A stretch of 64,000 nucleotides of DNA from Biomaibacter acetigenes (GTDB lineage: Bacteria > Bacillota > Thermosediminibacteria > Thermosediminibacterales > Tepidanaerobacteraceae). Below, piece after piece: positions 34,447-43,158 of the stretch. The translations under genes and the position numbers were made by a program. Location of the stretch: contig NZ_CP033169.1 of assembly GCF_003691585.1 (NCBI RefSeq), positions 1,736,001 through 1,800,000 of the forward strand, given 5' to 3'. How positions within the stretch are numbered: the first letter of the stretch is position 1; the number at the start of each line of letters is the position of its first letter. The notes below the pieces were generated by a model that worked only from the letters and a program-made list of their open reading frames with translations, had not been told where the DNA came from and ran no database searches.

Positions 34447-36018
34447 CTAGAATTTTATCAAAACCGCATTTTCCATACCATCAATTTTTCTTATTTCACT
34501 CAATATATCATCGGGCAAATTTTCATCTACTCCTAGAGCCATCAGCGCTTCTCCGCGATATGACTTTCTACCAAGCTGCATGTATGCAATATTAATATCA
34601 TTTTTGCCCAGGAGTGTTCCCACTTTACCTACAATGCCGGGTCTGTCCCTGTGGAATGTAAGAAGAATATTTCCCCTGGGAATCAAGTCTATTTTATATT
34701 CATCCACGGCAACAATCCTTTCGTCAGCATTAGCCTGAACCGTCCCGGTGACAGAACCCACGCCTTTATCTGTGGTTACCTTCATAGTTACTACACCCGG
34801 GGCATCCTGTTCCTGGTTTATCTTTTTTTCAATTATTTTGATTCCCCGCTCCCGGGCAAGGAATGGAGCATTCACTAAATTTGCCGGAGTCTGCAGTATA
34901 TTTGACAGTATTCCCTTAATGCCGGCTGTAGTAATCATTTTTACATCCATTCTCTCAATTTTACCCGTATATATCATTTCCACTTCGCTGATCCTGCCAT
35001 TTCTGAGCTGCGTATAAAAAGATCCCATTTTTTCGGCGAGATCCACAAAAGGCCTGATTTCACTGTATTCTTCCGGCCGAATGTGCACCATATTGACAGG
35101 GTTTTTGACCATTTCTCCCTTTAATGCCCTTATTACATCCTTTGCCACATCTACGGCCACACTCACCTGGGCTTCTTGCGTGGAAGCGCCCAGATGCGGT
35201 GTGGCTATCAAATTGGGCAAATCCAGCAATGGGCTTTCCAGCGGAGGTTCCTTTTCAAAGACATCTAAGGCGCATCCGGCTACTTTGCCCGATTTCAATG
35301 CTTCATAGAGAGCTTCTTCATCGATAATACCTCCCCTGGCGCAGTTTATGAGCATTACACCATCCTTCATCATGGAAAACTCTTTTTCGCCCACCATATG
35401 GTATGTGCTCTTAGTCAGCGGCACATGAAAGGTTATAAAATCCGCCTCTTTTAATACGCTATCCAGATCTACTACCTTGATATCAATATTCTCTACCTGC
35501 TGCTTGATAATATACGGGTCGTAGGCCAGTATATTCATGCCAAGGCCGATGGCCTTTTTGGCCACTTCCCTGCCTATTCTGCCAAGGCCAACTACCCCCA
35601 GGGTTTTTCCATTCAACTCGATTCCCATAAATCTCTTTCTGTCCCATACTTTATTCTTTAAACTCCGGACCGCCTCGGGAATGTTCCTGGCCAAGGCCAT
35701 CAACAAAGCAATGGTATGTTCGCTGGCAGCTGTGGTATTACCTTCAGGAGCGTTAACCACCAGAATTCCCTTTTTAGTCGCGGCTTCCAGGTCTATATTA
35801 TCCACTCCTACCCCGGCCCGCCCTATCACTTTCAAATTGCTGTTTTCCATGATTTTAGCTGTTACCTTTGTGGCGCTTCTTACCACAAGGGCATCATAAC
35901 TACCAATTATTTCCACCAGTTCGTCTTCGCTCAACTTTGTTTTTACATCCACCTGGTATTCCTGATTTAAAATATCAATGCCTTCCTGTGCAATATCATC
36001 GCTTACCAGAATTTTCAC
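34447..36018 (-). CDS. serA: D-3-phosphoglycerate dehydrogenase
   Basis: 523 residues, long form. NAD-binding Rossmann motif GLGRIGREVAKKA (about 145), catalytic Arg, Glu and His in CARGGIIDEEAL ... TPHLGAST, then an allosteric substrate-binding domain and a C-terminal ACT domain (ILLTFHRDRPGIVGKVGTLLGKNDINIAYMQLGRK) for serine feedback. First step of serine synthesis. Overlaps the aminotransferase gene by four bases (ATGA). No terminator seen before fur. Confidence 0.96.
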   Translation of the reverse strand: MKILVSDDIAQEGIDILNQEYQVDVKTKLSEDELVEIIGSYDALVVRSATKVTAKIMENSNLKVIGRAGVGVDNIDLEAATKKGILVVNAPEGNTTAASEHTIALLMALARNIPEAVRSLKNKVWDRKRFMGIELNGKTLGVVGLGRIGREVAKKAIGLGMNILAYDPYIIKQQVENIDIKVVDLDSVLKEADFITFHVPLTKSTYHMVGEKEFSMMKDGVMLINCARGGIIDEEALYEALKSGKVAGCALDVFEKEPPLESPLLDLPNLIATPHLGASTQEAQVSVAVDVAKDVIRALKGEMVKNPVNMVHIRPEEYSEIRPFVDLAEKMGSFYTQLRNGRISEVEMIYTGKIERMDVKMITTAGIKGILSNILQTPANLVNAPFLARERGIKIIEKKINQEQDAPGVVTMKVTTDKGVGSVTGTVQANADERIVAVDEYKIDLIPRGNILLTFHRDRPGIVGKVGTLLGKNDINIAYMQLGRKSYRGEALMALGVDENLPDDILSEIRKIDGMENAVLIKF

Positions 36019-37163
36019 TGCCCCATCTCTCCCTTTTCGAAAAATAATTCCGCCTCTCTAACACCTTTTCCGTAAAGGTTCCTGTCCCCCAGCGCCATTT
36101 CCAGGCCTGCCAGCACATTTATTATATCCATTTTGTCCACATAACCCAGGTGCCCTATTCTCATGATTTTGTTTTTCAATTTTTCCTGGCCCCCGGCCAC
36201 CGTAATATTGAATCTGTTTTTAAGCAGCTTTGAAAAATTTTGTGTTTCACATCCGGAAATTTCGATGGAAGTTACCGTCGGGGAAGCCCACCGGTCATCC
36301 ACGAAAAGTTTCATCCCAATAGCTTTGATACCTGCCCTCAATGCTCCGGAAATCATTAAATGCCTTTTAAAAATATTAGGCAAACCCTCTTTTTTCATTA
36401 ACTCCAGAGATTCCTTGAGTGCAAAAATCAAGGACACCGCCGGCGTATAAGGGGTTTGTCCTTTTTCAAGGCTCTTTTTTGCGGCCCTGAAATCCCAGTA
36501 GTATTTTGGCATCCTTGACTGTTCCACCATGGTCCATGCTTTGGCACTCAGAGATATAAATCCAAGACCCGGTGGGAGCATGAGAGCCTTTTGAGAACCG
36601 GTAACCACCGCATCCAGATTCCATTCATCAGTTTTTAAATCCACAGCTCCAAGGGAACTAATGGCATCTACCAGTATGACGGCAGGATGGTTTCCCACCG
36701 CTTCTCTGAGAGCTTTTATATCATTTAACACACCGGTGGAAGTCTCATTGTGGGTAAAAAGTATTCCTTTTATTTCGTGGTTTGTATCTCTGGTAAGCCT
36801 CTCCCTGACAGTATCCGGTGTTACGGGTTTGCCCCATTCCACTTGAATTCTTTCCACATTAGCTCCAAAAGACTCCGCAATTTGAGCAAACCTTTCGCTG
36901 AACACTCCGTTAGGGAAAGACAAAATAAGATCTCCCGGGGAAAACAGGTTTACAATAGCAGCTTCCATGGCTCCAGTTCCTGCTGAAGGGAATATGAGCA
37001 CATCATTTTGAGTTTGAAAAACCTCTTTAATTTCCTCCGAAACCTGTTTGAAAATGCTAATGAATTCTTCTCCCCGGTGGTTTAACATGGGTGTTTGCAT
37101 GGCCCTCATGACACTGTCCGGTACTTCCGTGGGACCGGGGATTCTCAGATGATGTTTTTTCAT
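36015..37163 (-). CDS. Class V aminotransferase (serine-pathway type)
   Basis: About 382 residues from ATG at 37161-37163. Alanine-glyoxylate/serine-pyruvate aminotransferase family: LRIPGPTEVPDSVMRAM at the start, the PLP lysine in VVTGSQKALMLPPGLGF, and PTVTSIEI near the end. Coupled to serA and controlled by the same T-box, so it probably does the SerC (phosphoserine aminotransferase) job or converts serine and glyoxylate; the sequence cannot separate these. The frame extends to 37349 through the T-box and is not used. Confidence 0.9.
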   Translation of the reverse strand: MKKHHLRIPGPTEVPDSVMRAMQTPMLNHRGEEFISIFKQVSEEIKEVFQTQNDVLIFPSAGTGAMEAAIVNLFSPGDLILSFPNGVFSERFAQIAESFGANVERIQVEWGKPVTPDTVRERLTRDTNHEIKGILFTHNETSTGVLNDIKALREAVGNHPAVILVDAISSLGAVDLKTDEWNLDAVVTGSQKALMLPPGLGFISLSAKAWTMVEQSRMPKYYWDFRAAKKSLEKGQTPYTPAVSLIFALKESLELMKKEGLPNIFKRHLMISGALRAGIKAIGMKLFVDDRWASPTVTSIEISGCETQNFSKLLKNRFNITVAGGQEKLKNKIMRIGHLGYVDKMDIINVLAGLEMALGDRNLYGKGVREAELFFEKGEMGQ

Positions 37164-37189
37164 GTATTCCACTCTCCCTTTTGAATATA

Positions 37190-37385
37190 AAAAAACCGCC
37201 CTCATTAAGGGGCGGATTTTACCGCGGTGCCACCCTATTTGGATTTTTCCAAAATAGCTCTCGTTTGACATAACGGCTTTACCCGTTTGACTCTTCGCCA
37301 ACCACTCCGAGGCGGAAATAAAGAACCCCTGCTGATTTGCACCACCCACCAGCTCTCTTATAAGGAATATTCTTTAATTTTCCTC
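37190..37385 (-). promoter_or_regulatory. T-box leader (serine type) of the serA operon
   Basis: On the minus strand the T-box GGGTGGCACCGCGG (plus 37221-37234) is followed by a terminator stem, ATCCGCCCC/GGGCGG with a T-run (plus about 37190-37217). Stem I features are visible: AGAGAGC and GGTGGTGCAAATC. The likely specifier codon is TCC (Ser) in ATTTCCGCC ahead of TCGGAG. Uncharged tRNA-Ser would raise serine synthesis. Confidence 0.88.
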
Positions 37386-37416
37386 TTCATCGCTATAGCT
37401 TATTAAATTAGAATAT

Positions 37417-37445
37417 ATTATAAATATTAATTTGTCGTCTGTCAA
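37417..37445 (-). promoter_or_regulatory. Promoter of the serine T-box operon
   Basis: On the minus strand: TTGACA (37440-37445), 17-bp spacer, TATAAT (37417-37422); consensus sigma-A. Confidence 0.88.
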
Positions 37446-37450
37446 GGTTT

Positions 37451-37783
37451 TTATTCGTCTTCATCATCTATATCTTCTTCTATATCTTCTTCTTCATCAT
37501 CATCGGAAATGTCTTCAATGTCATAATCTCCTTCGCAAATAGCTTCCCATGCCTCTCGTACCGCTTCAAATTCGTCATCGTCTTCGACTTCGGTCAACAC
37601 TTCCTCGCCATTCTCGTCGGCATCAATGCGGAAGATATATGCCTCTTCATCCTCGCTTTCAGATTCGTCCAGAGGTACTAAAATTGCATAATCATTATCT
37701 TCTACATTTACAACACCCAGCACCTCGAACTCGGTTTCCTGGCCATCTTCGTCATACAGAGTTATGGTTTCCTTTTCATCCAT
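37451..37783 (-). CDS. DUF1292 acidic protein (YrzB-like)
   Basis: About 110 residues, beginning EKETITLYDEDGQETEFEVLGVVNVEDNDYAILVPLDE, the DUF1292 pattern, and ending in an almost pure Asp/Glu tail (about 85-110). ATG at 37781-37783 after GGAGTGA. Regularly found after ruvX in Firmicutes; function unknown. The serine operon promoter follows closely. Confidence 0.9.
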   Translation of the reverse strand: MDEKETITLYDEDGQETEFEVLGVVNVEDNDYAILVPLDESESEDEEAYIFRIDADENGEEVLTEVEDDDEFEAVREAWEAICEGDYDIEDISDDDEEEDIEEDIDDEDE

Positions 37784-37829
37784 TTTATTCACTCCAATCA
37801 TTGAAATTAAAAATATTGTATAGTAATTT

Positions 37830-38255
37830 TTATTCAGTGTCAACATGACAACGATAATTGAGGTAACCTTGTAAAATCAATACCGCCGCCACTTTATCAA
37901 TTACACCCTTACGCTTTCTACGAGACATATCTGCATCGATCAAAGACCGTTCCGCTTCTACCGTCGAAAGCCTTTCATCCCAGTACCCCAGCTCAATTCC
38001 AGAATTCTGTTTTAATGCTTCCCCAAACTTTTTAACAGCCTCGCCTTGAGAGCCCAGGGTTCCGTTCATGTTTCTGGGGAGGCCCAGTATTACCTTGCCT
38101 ACTTTGTATTGCTGTATCAACTCTTCAATTTTTTTTAAATCCTGCTTTAAATCCTGCCTTGTTATCACCCCTATTCCCTGGGCTATCAAACCAAGCTCAT
38201 CGGAAACGGCGACGCCTATTTTTTTGTCTCCCACGTCCAATCCCAAAACACGCAT
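37830..38255 (-). CDS. ruvX: Holliday junction resolvase-like YqgF/RuvX
   Basis: 141 residues, RNase H fold: LGLDVGDKKIGVAVSD (catalytic Asp), VILGLPRNMNG, and YWDERLSTVEAER with the conserved DER. Implicated in 16S rRNA 5' processing and recombination. Conserved neighbour of ireB/DUF1292. Confidence 0.95.
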   Translation of the reverse strand: MRVLGLDVGDKKIGVAVSDELGLIAQGIGVITRQDLKQDLKKIEELIQQYKVGKVILGLPRNMNGTLGSQGEAVKKFGEALKQNSGIELGYWDERLSTVEAERSLIDADMSRRKRKGVIDKVAAVLILQGYLNYRCHVDTE

Positions 38256-38270
38256 TTAATAGTACCCCTT

Positions 38271-39218
38271 TTAAATAATTTTTATACAGAACTCAGGGCA
38301 GTAACCGGCACAGTAACCACATAATACGCAGCGGTCCGGGTCCACTCTTGACTTTCCCCGGACAATGGAAAGAGCTTTGAACTTGCAGTGCTGTACACAC
38401 CTTCCACAGCCCTCACACCAGTCTTCAACTATAAGCTTTCTTTTCTGGCTGTCGAGTCTGTTTTTTAATTCTTCAGTTACGGGTCTACCTTCAAAAATTA
38501 AACAATTGGCCTCGACTTCGGCTATGGATTTCATGCCTACGGCCACTGAATGCAGGTATGGAAAATCCAGAATGTATTTAAAAGCCTCTTCCTTAATTCC
38601 TATAAGGTTACCACCGCCCAAGCATTTCATGCCATATATTCCCTTGCTATTTTTGTAGGCTTTCTCGATGGCCCTTTCCATCTGGCAGATATCACCGTCT
38701 TTTATACCGATACCCTTTATGTTTATTATGGGATGGATTACATCAATTTCACTCATGGTTGCGGCAGCTTCCACCACTTCCACAGTGTGGGTGGAAACTC
38801 CTACGGCTTTTATAATACCTTTTTCCTTAGCCTCAATTAAATATTTCAGGGCTTCTCTGTGACCATTCAATGTGAGCCTGGATTCCTGCTCATGAAGCAT
38901 GAAAACATCTATCACATCCCTATCCAGCTCTTTTCTAGCCTTTTCCACACTGGACCGCATGTCTTCATAGGTATATGCGTATGATTTTGACACCACCACG
39001 ATATCCCTGTTTGTAAGCTTTAAAGCCTTTTTGATATAAGGATAATTATTGTAAAACTCTGCTGTATCAATAAAATTAACACCTGCCCGGATGGCTTCCA
39101 GAATTATATCTGTTCCCTCCTCTATGGACAGGTGTGACTGAAGGGGGCTTATCCCCAGACTACCAAAGCAAAGGCGCGAAACCCTTATACCCGTTCCACC
39201 TAAGATTCTATACTCCAT
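38271..39218 (-). CDS. Aldo/keto reductase with C-terminal 2[4Fe-4S] ferredoxin domain
   Basis: About 315 residues. TIM-barrel reductase with NFIDTAEFY (catalytic Asp/Tyr region), VVSKSYAYTYEDM (Lys) and DVFMLHEQES (His). The C-terminus has two clusters, CEGCGRCVQHC and CVLCGYCAGYC. Substrate unknown; the ferredoxin tail suggests electron exchange with reduced iron-sulfur carriers in an anaerobe. It splits the usual ireB-ruvX pair. ATG at 39216-39218 after GGGGAAGG. Confidence 0.9.
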   Translation of the reverse strand: MEYRILGGTGIRVSRLCFGSLGISPLQSHLSIEEGTDIILEAIRAGVNFIDTAEFYNNYPYIKKALKLTNRDIVVVSKSYAYTYEDMRSSVEKARKELDRDVIDVFMLHEQESRLTLNGHREALKYLIEAKEKGIIKAVGVSTHTVEVVEAAATMSEIDVIHPIINIKGIGIKDGDICQMERAIEKAYKNSKGIYGMKCLGGGNLIGIKEEAFKYILDFPYLHSVAVGMKSIAEVEANCLIFEGRPVTEELKNRLDSQKRKLIVEDWCEGCGRCVQHCKFKALSIVRGKSRVDPDRCVLCGYCAGYCPEFCIKII

Positions 39219-39253
39219 ACAAAGACCTTCCCCAAAAAAGCAAGTTCCCTTAC

Positions 39254-39511
39254 TCAAGATTCTTCAATGTAGTTTTTTAATAATTCCTCCAAAAGCTCAT
39301 CCCGCTCCAGCTTTCTAATGAGGTTTCTGGCATTGTTAAAACTGGTTATATATGCGGGATCCCCGGACAAAAGATAACCCACAATCTGGTTTATCGGGTT
39401 GTATCCCTTTTGTTTAAGAGCATCATAAACCTTTTGAAGTATTTCCCTGGAATTGACTGCCTGATCTTTTTCAACTTTAAATTTCATTGTTTCCTGGAAA
39501 TTTTGCCCCAT
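39254..39511 (-). CDS. IreB family regulatory phosphoprotein
   Basis: 85 residues with the family start [13 protein letters not shown], whose Thr is the site phosphorylated by PASTA kinases in known members, and [41 protein letters not shown]. Usually next to alaS and ruvX, as here. Normal length. Confidence 0.93.
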   Translation of the reverse strand: MGQNFQETMKFKVEKDQAVNSREILQKVYDALKQKGYNPINQIVGYLLSGDPAYITSFNNARNLIRKLERDELLEELLKNYIEES

Positions 39512-39572
39512 CGCATCTCCCTCTCTTTCTATAAGATATATTCTATATTCATATTTAAAATCCTCTTTTTAA

Positions 39573-39601
39573 TTAAAAAGCGTGAAAAATTCCACGCTTT
39601 T
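39573..39601 (-). terminator. Terminator of alaS
   Basis: AAAAGCGTG (39576-39584) pairs with CACGCTTTT (39593-39601); on the minus strand a T-run follows (plus 39575-39579). It separates alaS from ireB. Confidence 0.8.
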
Positions 39602-39651
39602 CCTTTATATTATTACAACTTAACAGGTTTTTATTCCCAATGCCAGCCATG

Positions 39652-42288
39652 TTATAGAGTGCTTAAAATCTGGGGCACGGAATTTAGAGCTTCATCAAGT
39701 TTATCCGGATTTTTCCCACCTGCCTGGGCAAAATCGCTTCTGCCGCCACCGCCTCCACCTGCTATGGAAGCTACCTGTTTCACAATATTGCCCGCATGGT
39801 AACCTTTTTTAGTAAGGTCTTCGGAAACGGAAGCAACAAAGTTTACTTTTTCACCCGAAACACTTCCGAGAACAATGATGCCGCTCTTTAACTTCTGTCT
39901 TAAGGCATCACTTATTTTCCTTAAGTCATCCATCTCTCTGGCTTTTACCCTGGAATAAATAACCTCAACCCCGTCTAAATCTACTTTCTTTGAGAAAATA
40001 TCTTCAATTTGGGCATTTATAGCCTGCTGGCTTAAAGATTCAATTTCTCTTTCCCGGTCCTTTAACCTTTCTATCAATTCATTTATTTTTTGACTGAGTT
40101 CTTGAGGTGAAGTTTTAAGCAAAGCAGCGGCGTCGCTTAAATTCTGCAGCGTAACATCCAGGTAATTTATCAGGTTTTTGCCGGTGACGGCTTCAATGCG
40201 CCTTAAGCCCGCACCGATGCTGGATTCCGAAACTATCTTGAACAAGCCTATTTCTGAAGTGGACTTCACATGGGTGCCTCCGCAAAGTTCTATGCTGTAA
40301 TCACCCATACTCACCATACGCACTTTTTCTCCATACTTTTCTCCAAACAAAGCTATGGCTCCGTGCTTTTGGGCATCCTGCACCGTTGTGATGTCCACCT
40401 TTACGGGTAAATTACTGAGTATGGCTTCATTGACCTTTCCTTCGGTTTGCTTTAATTCCTCCTGGGTCATAGCTGAGTGGTGCGAAAAATCGAATCTCAA
40501 TCTGGTGTCATTTACAAGAGAGCCTGCCTGGTTTACATGTTCTCCCAGAACCTGTTTTAACGCCTTGTGTAAAAGGTGAGTGGCGCTGTGATTGCGGGCA
40601 ATATCTTTTCTCCTGTCAGCATCTACTCTTGCCATTACCATGTCTTTTATGCTGACTTCACCTTTTTCAATCCTTCCTATATGATAAAACTTCCCATCGG
40701 GGGTCTTTTGCGTATTGACAACCCTGAATCTAAAATCATCGTTTTCTATGATACCCGTATCCCCCACCTGGCCGCCGGACTCACCGTAAAATGGGGTCTT
40801 ATCCAGCACCAGCACCACTTCCCTGGATTTGTCATCGAAGCTCTCAACAGGCTCCTGATTTGATATGATGAGCTGCACCTGACCCTCAGATTCCAGTCTA
40901 TCATATCCCAAAAATTCCGTTGGCGGCAGAGGAGCCAAAGTCTCAAAAAGTTCATCTATTTTATAGCTTTCTTTTCTTGCTGCCTTGGCTTTTTCCCTCT
41001 GCTTTTCCATGAGTTCTTCAAAGGATTTTATATCCACGGAAAATCCCTTTTCCTGGGCAATATCACGAGTTAAATCCAGCGGGAACCCATAAGTATCGTA
41101 GAGCATGAAGGCCATCTCTCCAGGAACAACAGCTTTATGTTCCTGTTCAAGTCGGCTTATGCCCTCGGAAAGCATTTTTAAGCCATCGCTCAATGTCTCG
41201 TTAAAGCGCTCTTCTTCAAATTTAACCACTTTCTGGACGTAATCTAGATTCTTTCTCAATTCTGGATAAGCGCATTCCATCAAAGATACTACCTGGGGAA
41301 TTATTTTGTAAAGGAAAGGCTCATTCAAATCCAGCTCCCTGCCATAGCGGGCAGCTCGTCTCAGGATTCTCCTCAAGACATAGCTTCTGCCTTCATTGCC
41401 CGGGACCACTCCATCGGAGATCAAAAATGTTATGGCCCGGGAATGGTCTGCTATAACCCTGAAGGGAAAACCTCTGTCATCCCCGTAGTATTTTTTGCCG
41501 GTCATATTTTCCACAAATGCAATAATGGGTCTCAGTAAATCGGTATCATAATTGCTGTAAACATCTTGCATAACCGTGGCGATTCTTTCAAGGCCCATGC
41601 CGGTATCTATGCTGGGCCGGGGCAGTGGTGTCAAAGTCCCGTTTTCATCCCTGTTATACTGCATGAACACCAGGTTCCACAATTCCCTCCATCGGTCGCA
41701 ATCGCATTTGCCAATTTTACATTCTTCGGCATCGCAGCGGTGATCCTCTCCCCTGTCAATATATATTTCACTGCAGGGTCCGCAGGGACCCGTGTCCCCC
41801 ATGCTCCAGAAGTTGTCTTTTTCACCCATGCGCACTATTCTTTCCGCCGGGATCTTTGCCACTTTCTGCCACAATTCAAAGGCTTCGTCATCTTCTTCAT
41901 ATATGCTCACCCATAATTTATCTTTGGGAAGTCCTAAAACCTCCGTCAAAAATTCCCATGCATAGGCTATGGCTTCTCGCTTAAAGTAGTCTCCGAAGGA
42001 AAAGTTTCCAAGCATTTCAAAAAATGTATGGTGTCTGGCGGTCCTTCCGACACTTTCCAGGTCGTTGTGTTTCCCTCCGGCTCGTACACATTTTTGGGAT
42101 GTGGTGGCTCTTTTAAAGGGTAGCTTCTTCAACCCTAAAAAAACTTCCTTGAACTGGTTCATTCCGGCATTGGCAAAAAGGAGAGTAGGGTCATTGTGAG
42201 GTACCAGTGAAGAGCTGGCTACTCTGGTATGGCCTTTGCTTTCAAAAAAACTTAGGAATTTCTCTCTTATTTCATTGCTTGTCATCAT
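39652..42288 (-). CDS. alaS: Alanyl-tRNA synthetase
   Basis: 878 residues, full length. Class II core (FFESKGHTRVASSSLVPHNDPTLLFANAGMNQFK), editing domain with HSATHLLHKAL and the CGGTHV zinc/editing site, then a coiled linker and the C-Ala domain (GGGGGGRSDFAQAGG). Has its own promoter; no T-box, unlike hisS and serA in this window. Confidence 0.97.
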   Translation of the reverse strand: MMTSNEIREKFLSFFESKGHTRVASSSLVPHNDPTLLFANAGMNQFKEVFLGLKKLPFKRATTSQKCVRAGGKHNDLESVGRTARHHTFFEMLGNFSFGDYFKREAIAYAWEFLTEVLGLPKDKLWVSIYEEDDEAFELWQKVAKIPAERIVRMGEKDNFWSMGDTGPCGPCSEIYIDRGEDHRCDAEECKIGKCDCDRWRELWNLVFMQYNRDENGTLTPLPRPSIDTGMGLERIATVMQDVYSNYDTDLLRPIIAFVENMTGKKYYGDDRGFPFRVIADHSRAITFLISDGVVPGNEGRSYVLRRILRRAARYGRELDLNEPFLYKIIPQVVSLMECAYPELRKNLDYVQKVVKFEEERFNETLSDGLKMLSEGISRLEQEHKAVVPGEMAFMLYDTYGFPLDLTRDIAQEKGFSVDIKSFEELMEKQREKAKAARKESYKIDELFETLAPLPPTEFLGYDRLESEGQVQLIISNQEPVESFDDKSREVVLVLDKTPFYGESGGQVGDTGIIENDDFRFRVVNTQKTPDGKFYHIGRIEKGEVSIKDMVMARVDADRRKDIARNHSATHLLHKALKQVLGEHVNQAGSLVNDTRLRFDFSHHSAMTQEELKQTEGKVNEAILSNLPVKVDITTVQDAQKHGAIALFGEKYGEKVRMVSMGDYSIELCGGTHVKSTSEIGLFKIVSESSIGAGLRRIEAVTGKNLINYLDVTLQNLSDAAALLKTSPQELSQKINELIERLKDREREIESLSQQAINAQIEDIFSKKVDLDGVEVIYSRVKAREMDDLRKISDALRQKLKSGIIVLGSVSGEKVNFVASVSEDLTKKGYHAGNIVKQVASIAGGGGGGRSDFAQAGGKNPDKLDEALNSVPQILSTL

Positions 42289-42322
42289 TTGACAAAACCT
42301 CCATAAATTTGCACTCGAATGA

Positions 42323-42352
42323 ATTATATTAAAAAAATGACACCATTGTCAA
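42323..42352 (-). promoter_or_regulatory. Promoter of alaS
   Basis: On the minus strand: TTGACA (42347-42352), 18-bp spacer, TATAAT (42323-42328). The leader to the start codon is only ~30 nt, too short for a T-box. Confidence 0.85.
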
Positions 42353-42362
42353 TACAGGCAGC

Positions 42363-42788
42363 TCATTGTTCTAAAATATTTACTATGTTCGAAAAATATT
42401 TTTTGGTTTTTTCGGCATTTTGGCTGTAAAAATGAATTCCCAAAAAACTCAGCCCCATGAAAATCAAACCTATCAACAATGAAAATAACTCCGTGGATTT
42501 TATGTGAAAGAAACCTGCTCCACTGTAACCCAGGCCAATTCCAGCTATAAAAGCAACAAGAGGTATTACATATACTATTAAAGTAGCTGAAAGCATAGTG
42601 GATGCTTGCATTTCCACCTCAACCAACTGGCCTACCCTGGCCTTTAAGGGATTTTTTGCCCAAACAAAAAGGGGCTTCTTTTCCGTACCTACCGAACATG
42701 CCCTGCAATGGTCGCACGCTGATGACCTCAATATTTCCACTTTGGCGTCATTTCCCTTATTTTCCACTACCAAAGCTTTCTCTCTCAA
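42363..42788 (-). CDS. SoxR-reducing system protein RseC family
   Basis: 141 residues. N-terminal small domain with cysteines SACDHCRACSVG (like RseC), then two membrane helices (about 66-88 and 100-118). Members support Rnf-type electron transfer to SoxR or redox regulation; role here unproven. TTG start after GGGAGAG. Follows csoR by about 20 nt and is probably cotranscribed. Confidence 0.88.
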   Translation of the reverse strand: MREKALVVENKGNDAKVEILRSSACDHCRACSVGTEKKPLFVWAKNPLKARVGQLVEVEMQASTMLSATLIVYVIPLVAFIAGIGLGYSGAGFFHIKSTELFSLLIGLIFMGLSFLGIHFYSQNAEKTKKYFSNIVNILEQ

Positions 42789-42807
42789 GATTTTTCACTC
42801 TCCCTGG

Positions 42808-43095
42808 TTATTTAATAAATTTGAATATGACATCCACCAGTTCGGATATCTTTTCATCCCGCTTTTCAGTATCCATAGCCTGGGCTACGCAGCCCCTGGT
42901 ATGGTCTTCGAAAACGATCAAACCTACCTTGTTTAAAGCTGCCCGTACTGCTGCAATTTGTACAAGTATATCTACACAATATTTTTCTTCTTCTATCATT
43001 CTTTGTATTCCTTTTACCTGGCCTTCGATTTTTTTCAAACGCCTTAAAATATTTTCCTTGCTTTCCAAATATGAACAGTTGCTATCACATTTCAT
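42808..43095 (-). CDS. csoR: CsoR/FrmR family metal-sensing repressor
   Basis: About 95 residues, all helical: KENILRRLKKIEGQVKGIQRMIEEEKYCVDILVQIAAVRAALNKVGLIVFEDHTRGCV. The Cys-(His-x3-Cys) copper triad is present (YCVD, DHTRGC). ATG at 43093-43095 after GGAGGTGG. Copper export genes are not adjacent; the only co-directional partner is the rseC-like gene. The sensed signal is therefore inferred. Confidence 0.93.
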   Translation of the reverse strand: MKCDSNCSYLESKENILRRLKKIEGQVKGIQRMIEEEKYCVDILVQIAAVRAALNKVGLIVFEDHTRGCVAQAMDTEKRDEKISELVDVIFKFIK

Positions 43096-43108
43096 GCAAC
43101 CACCTCCA

Positions 43109-43125
43109 ATACCATCTAGGGGTAT
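43109..43125. promoter_or_regulatory. Candidate CsoR operator
   Basis: ATACCATCTAGGGGTAT is an imperfect inverted repeat (ATACC ... GGTAT) with a G-rich arm, resembling known CsoR sites, located between the promoter -10 and the csoR start. Autoregulation is inferred. Confidence 0.5.
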
Positions 43126-43129
43126 AATC

Positions 43130-43158
43130 ATTATATAACGTTATGGTAAAATAGTCAA
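43130..43158 (-). promoter_or_regulatory. Promoter of csoR-rseC
   Basis: On the minus strand: TTGACT (43153-43158), 17-bp spacer, TATAAT (43130-43135). The -35 region overlaps the last bases of tcdA. Confidence 0.85.

Noticed and set aside
37191-37349. N-terminal extension of the class V aminotransferase up to 37349
   Set aside because: The extension runs through the T-box and terminator; the ATG at 37163 matches the family start.
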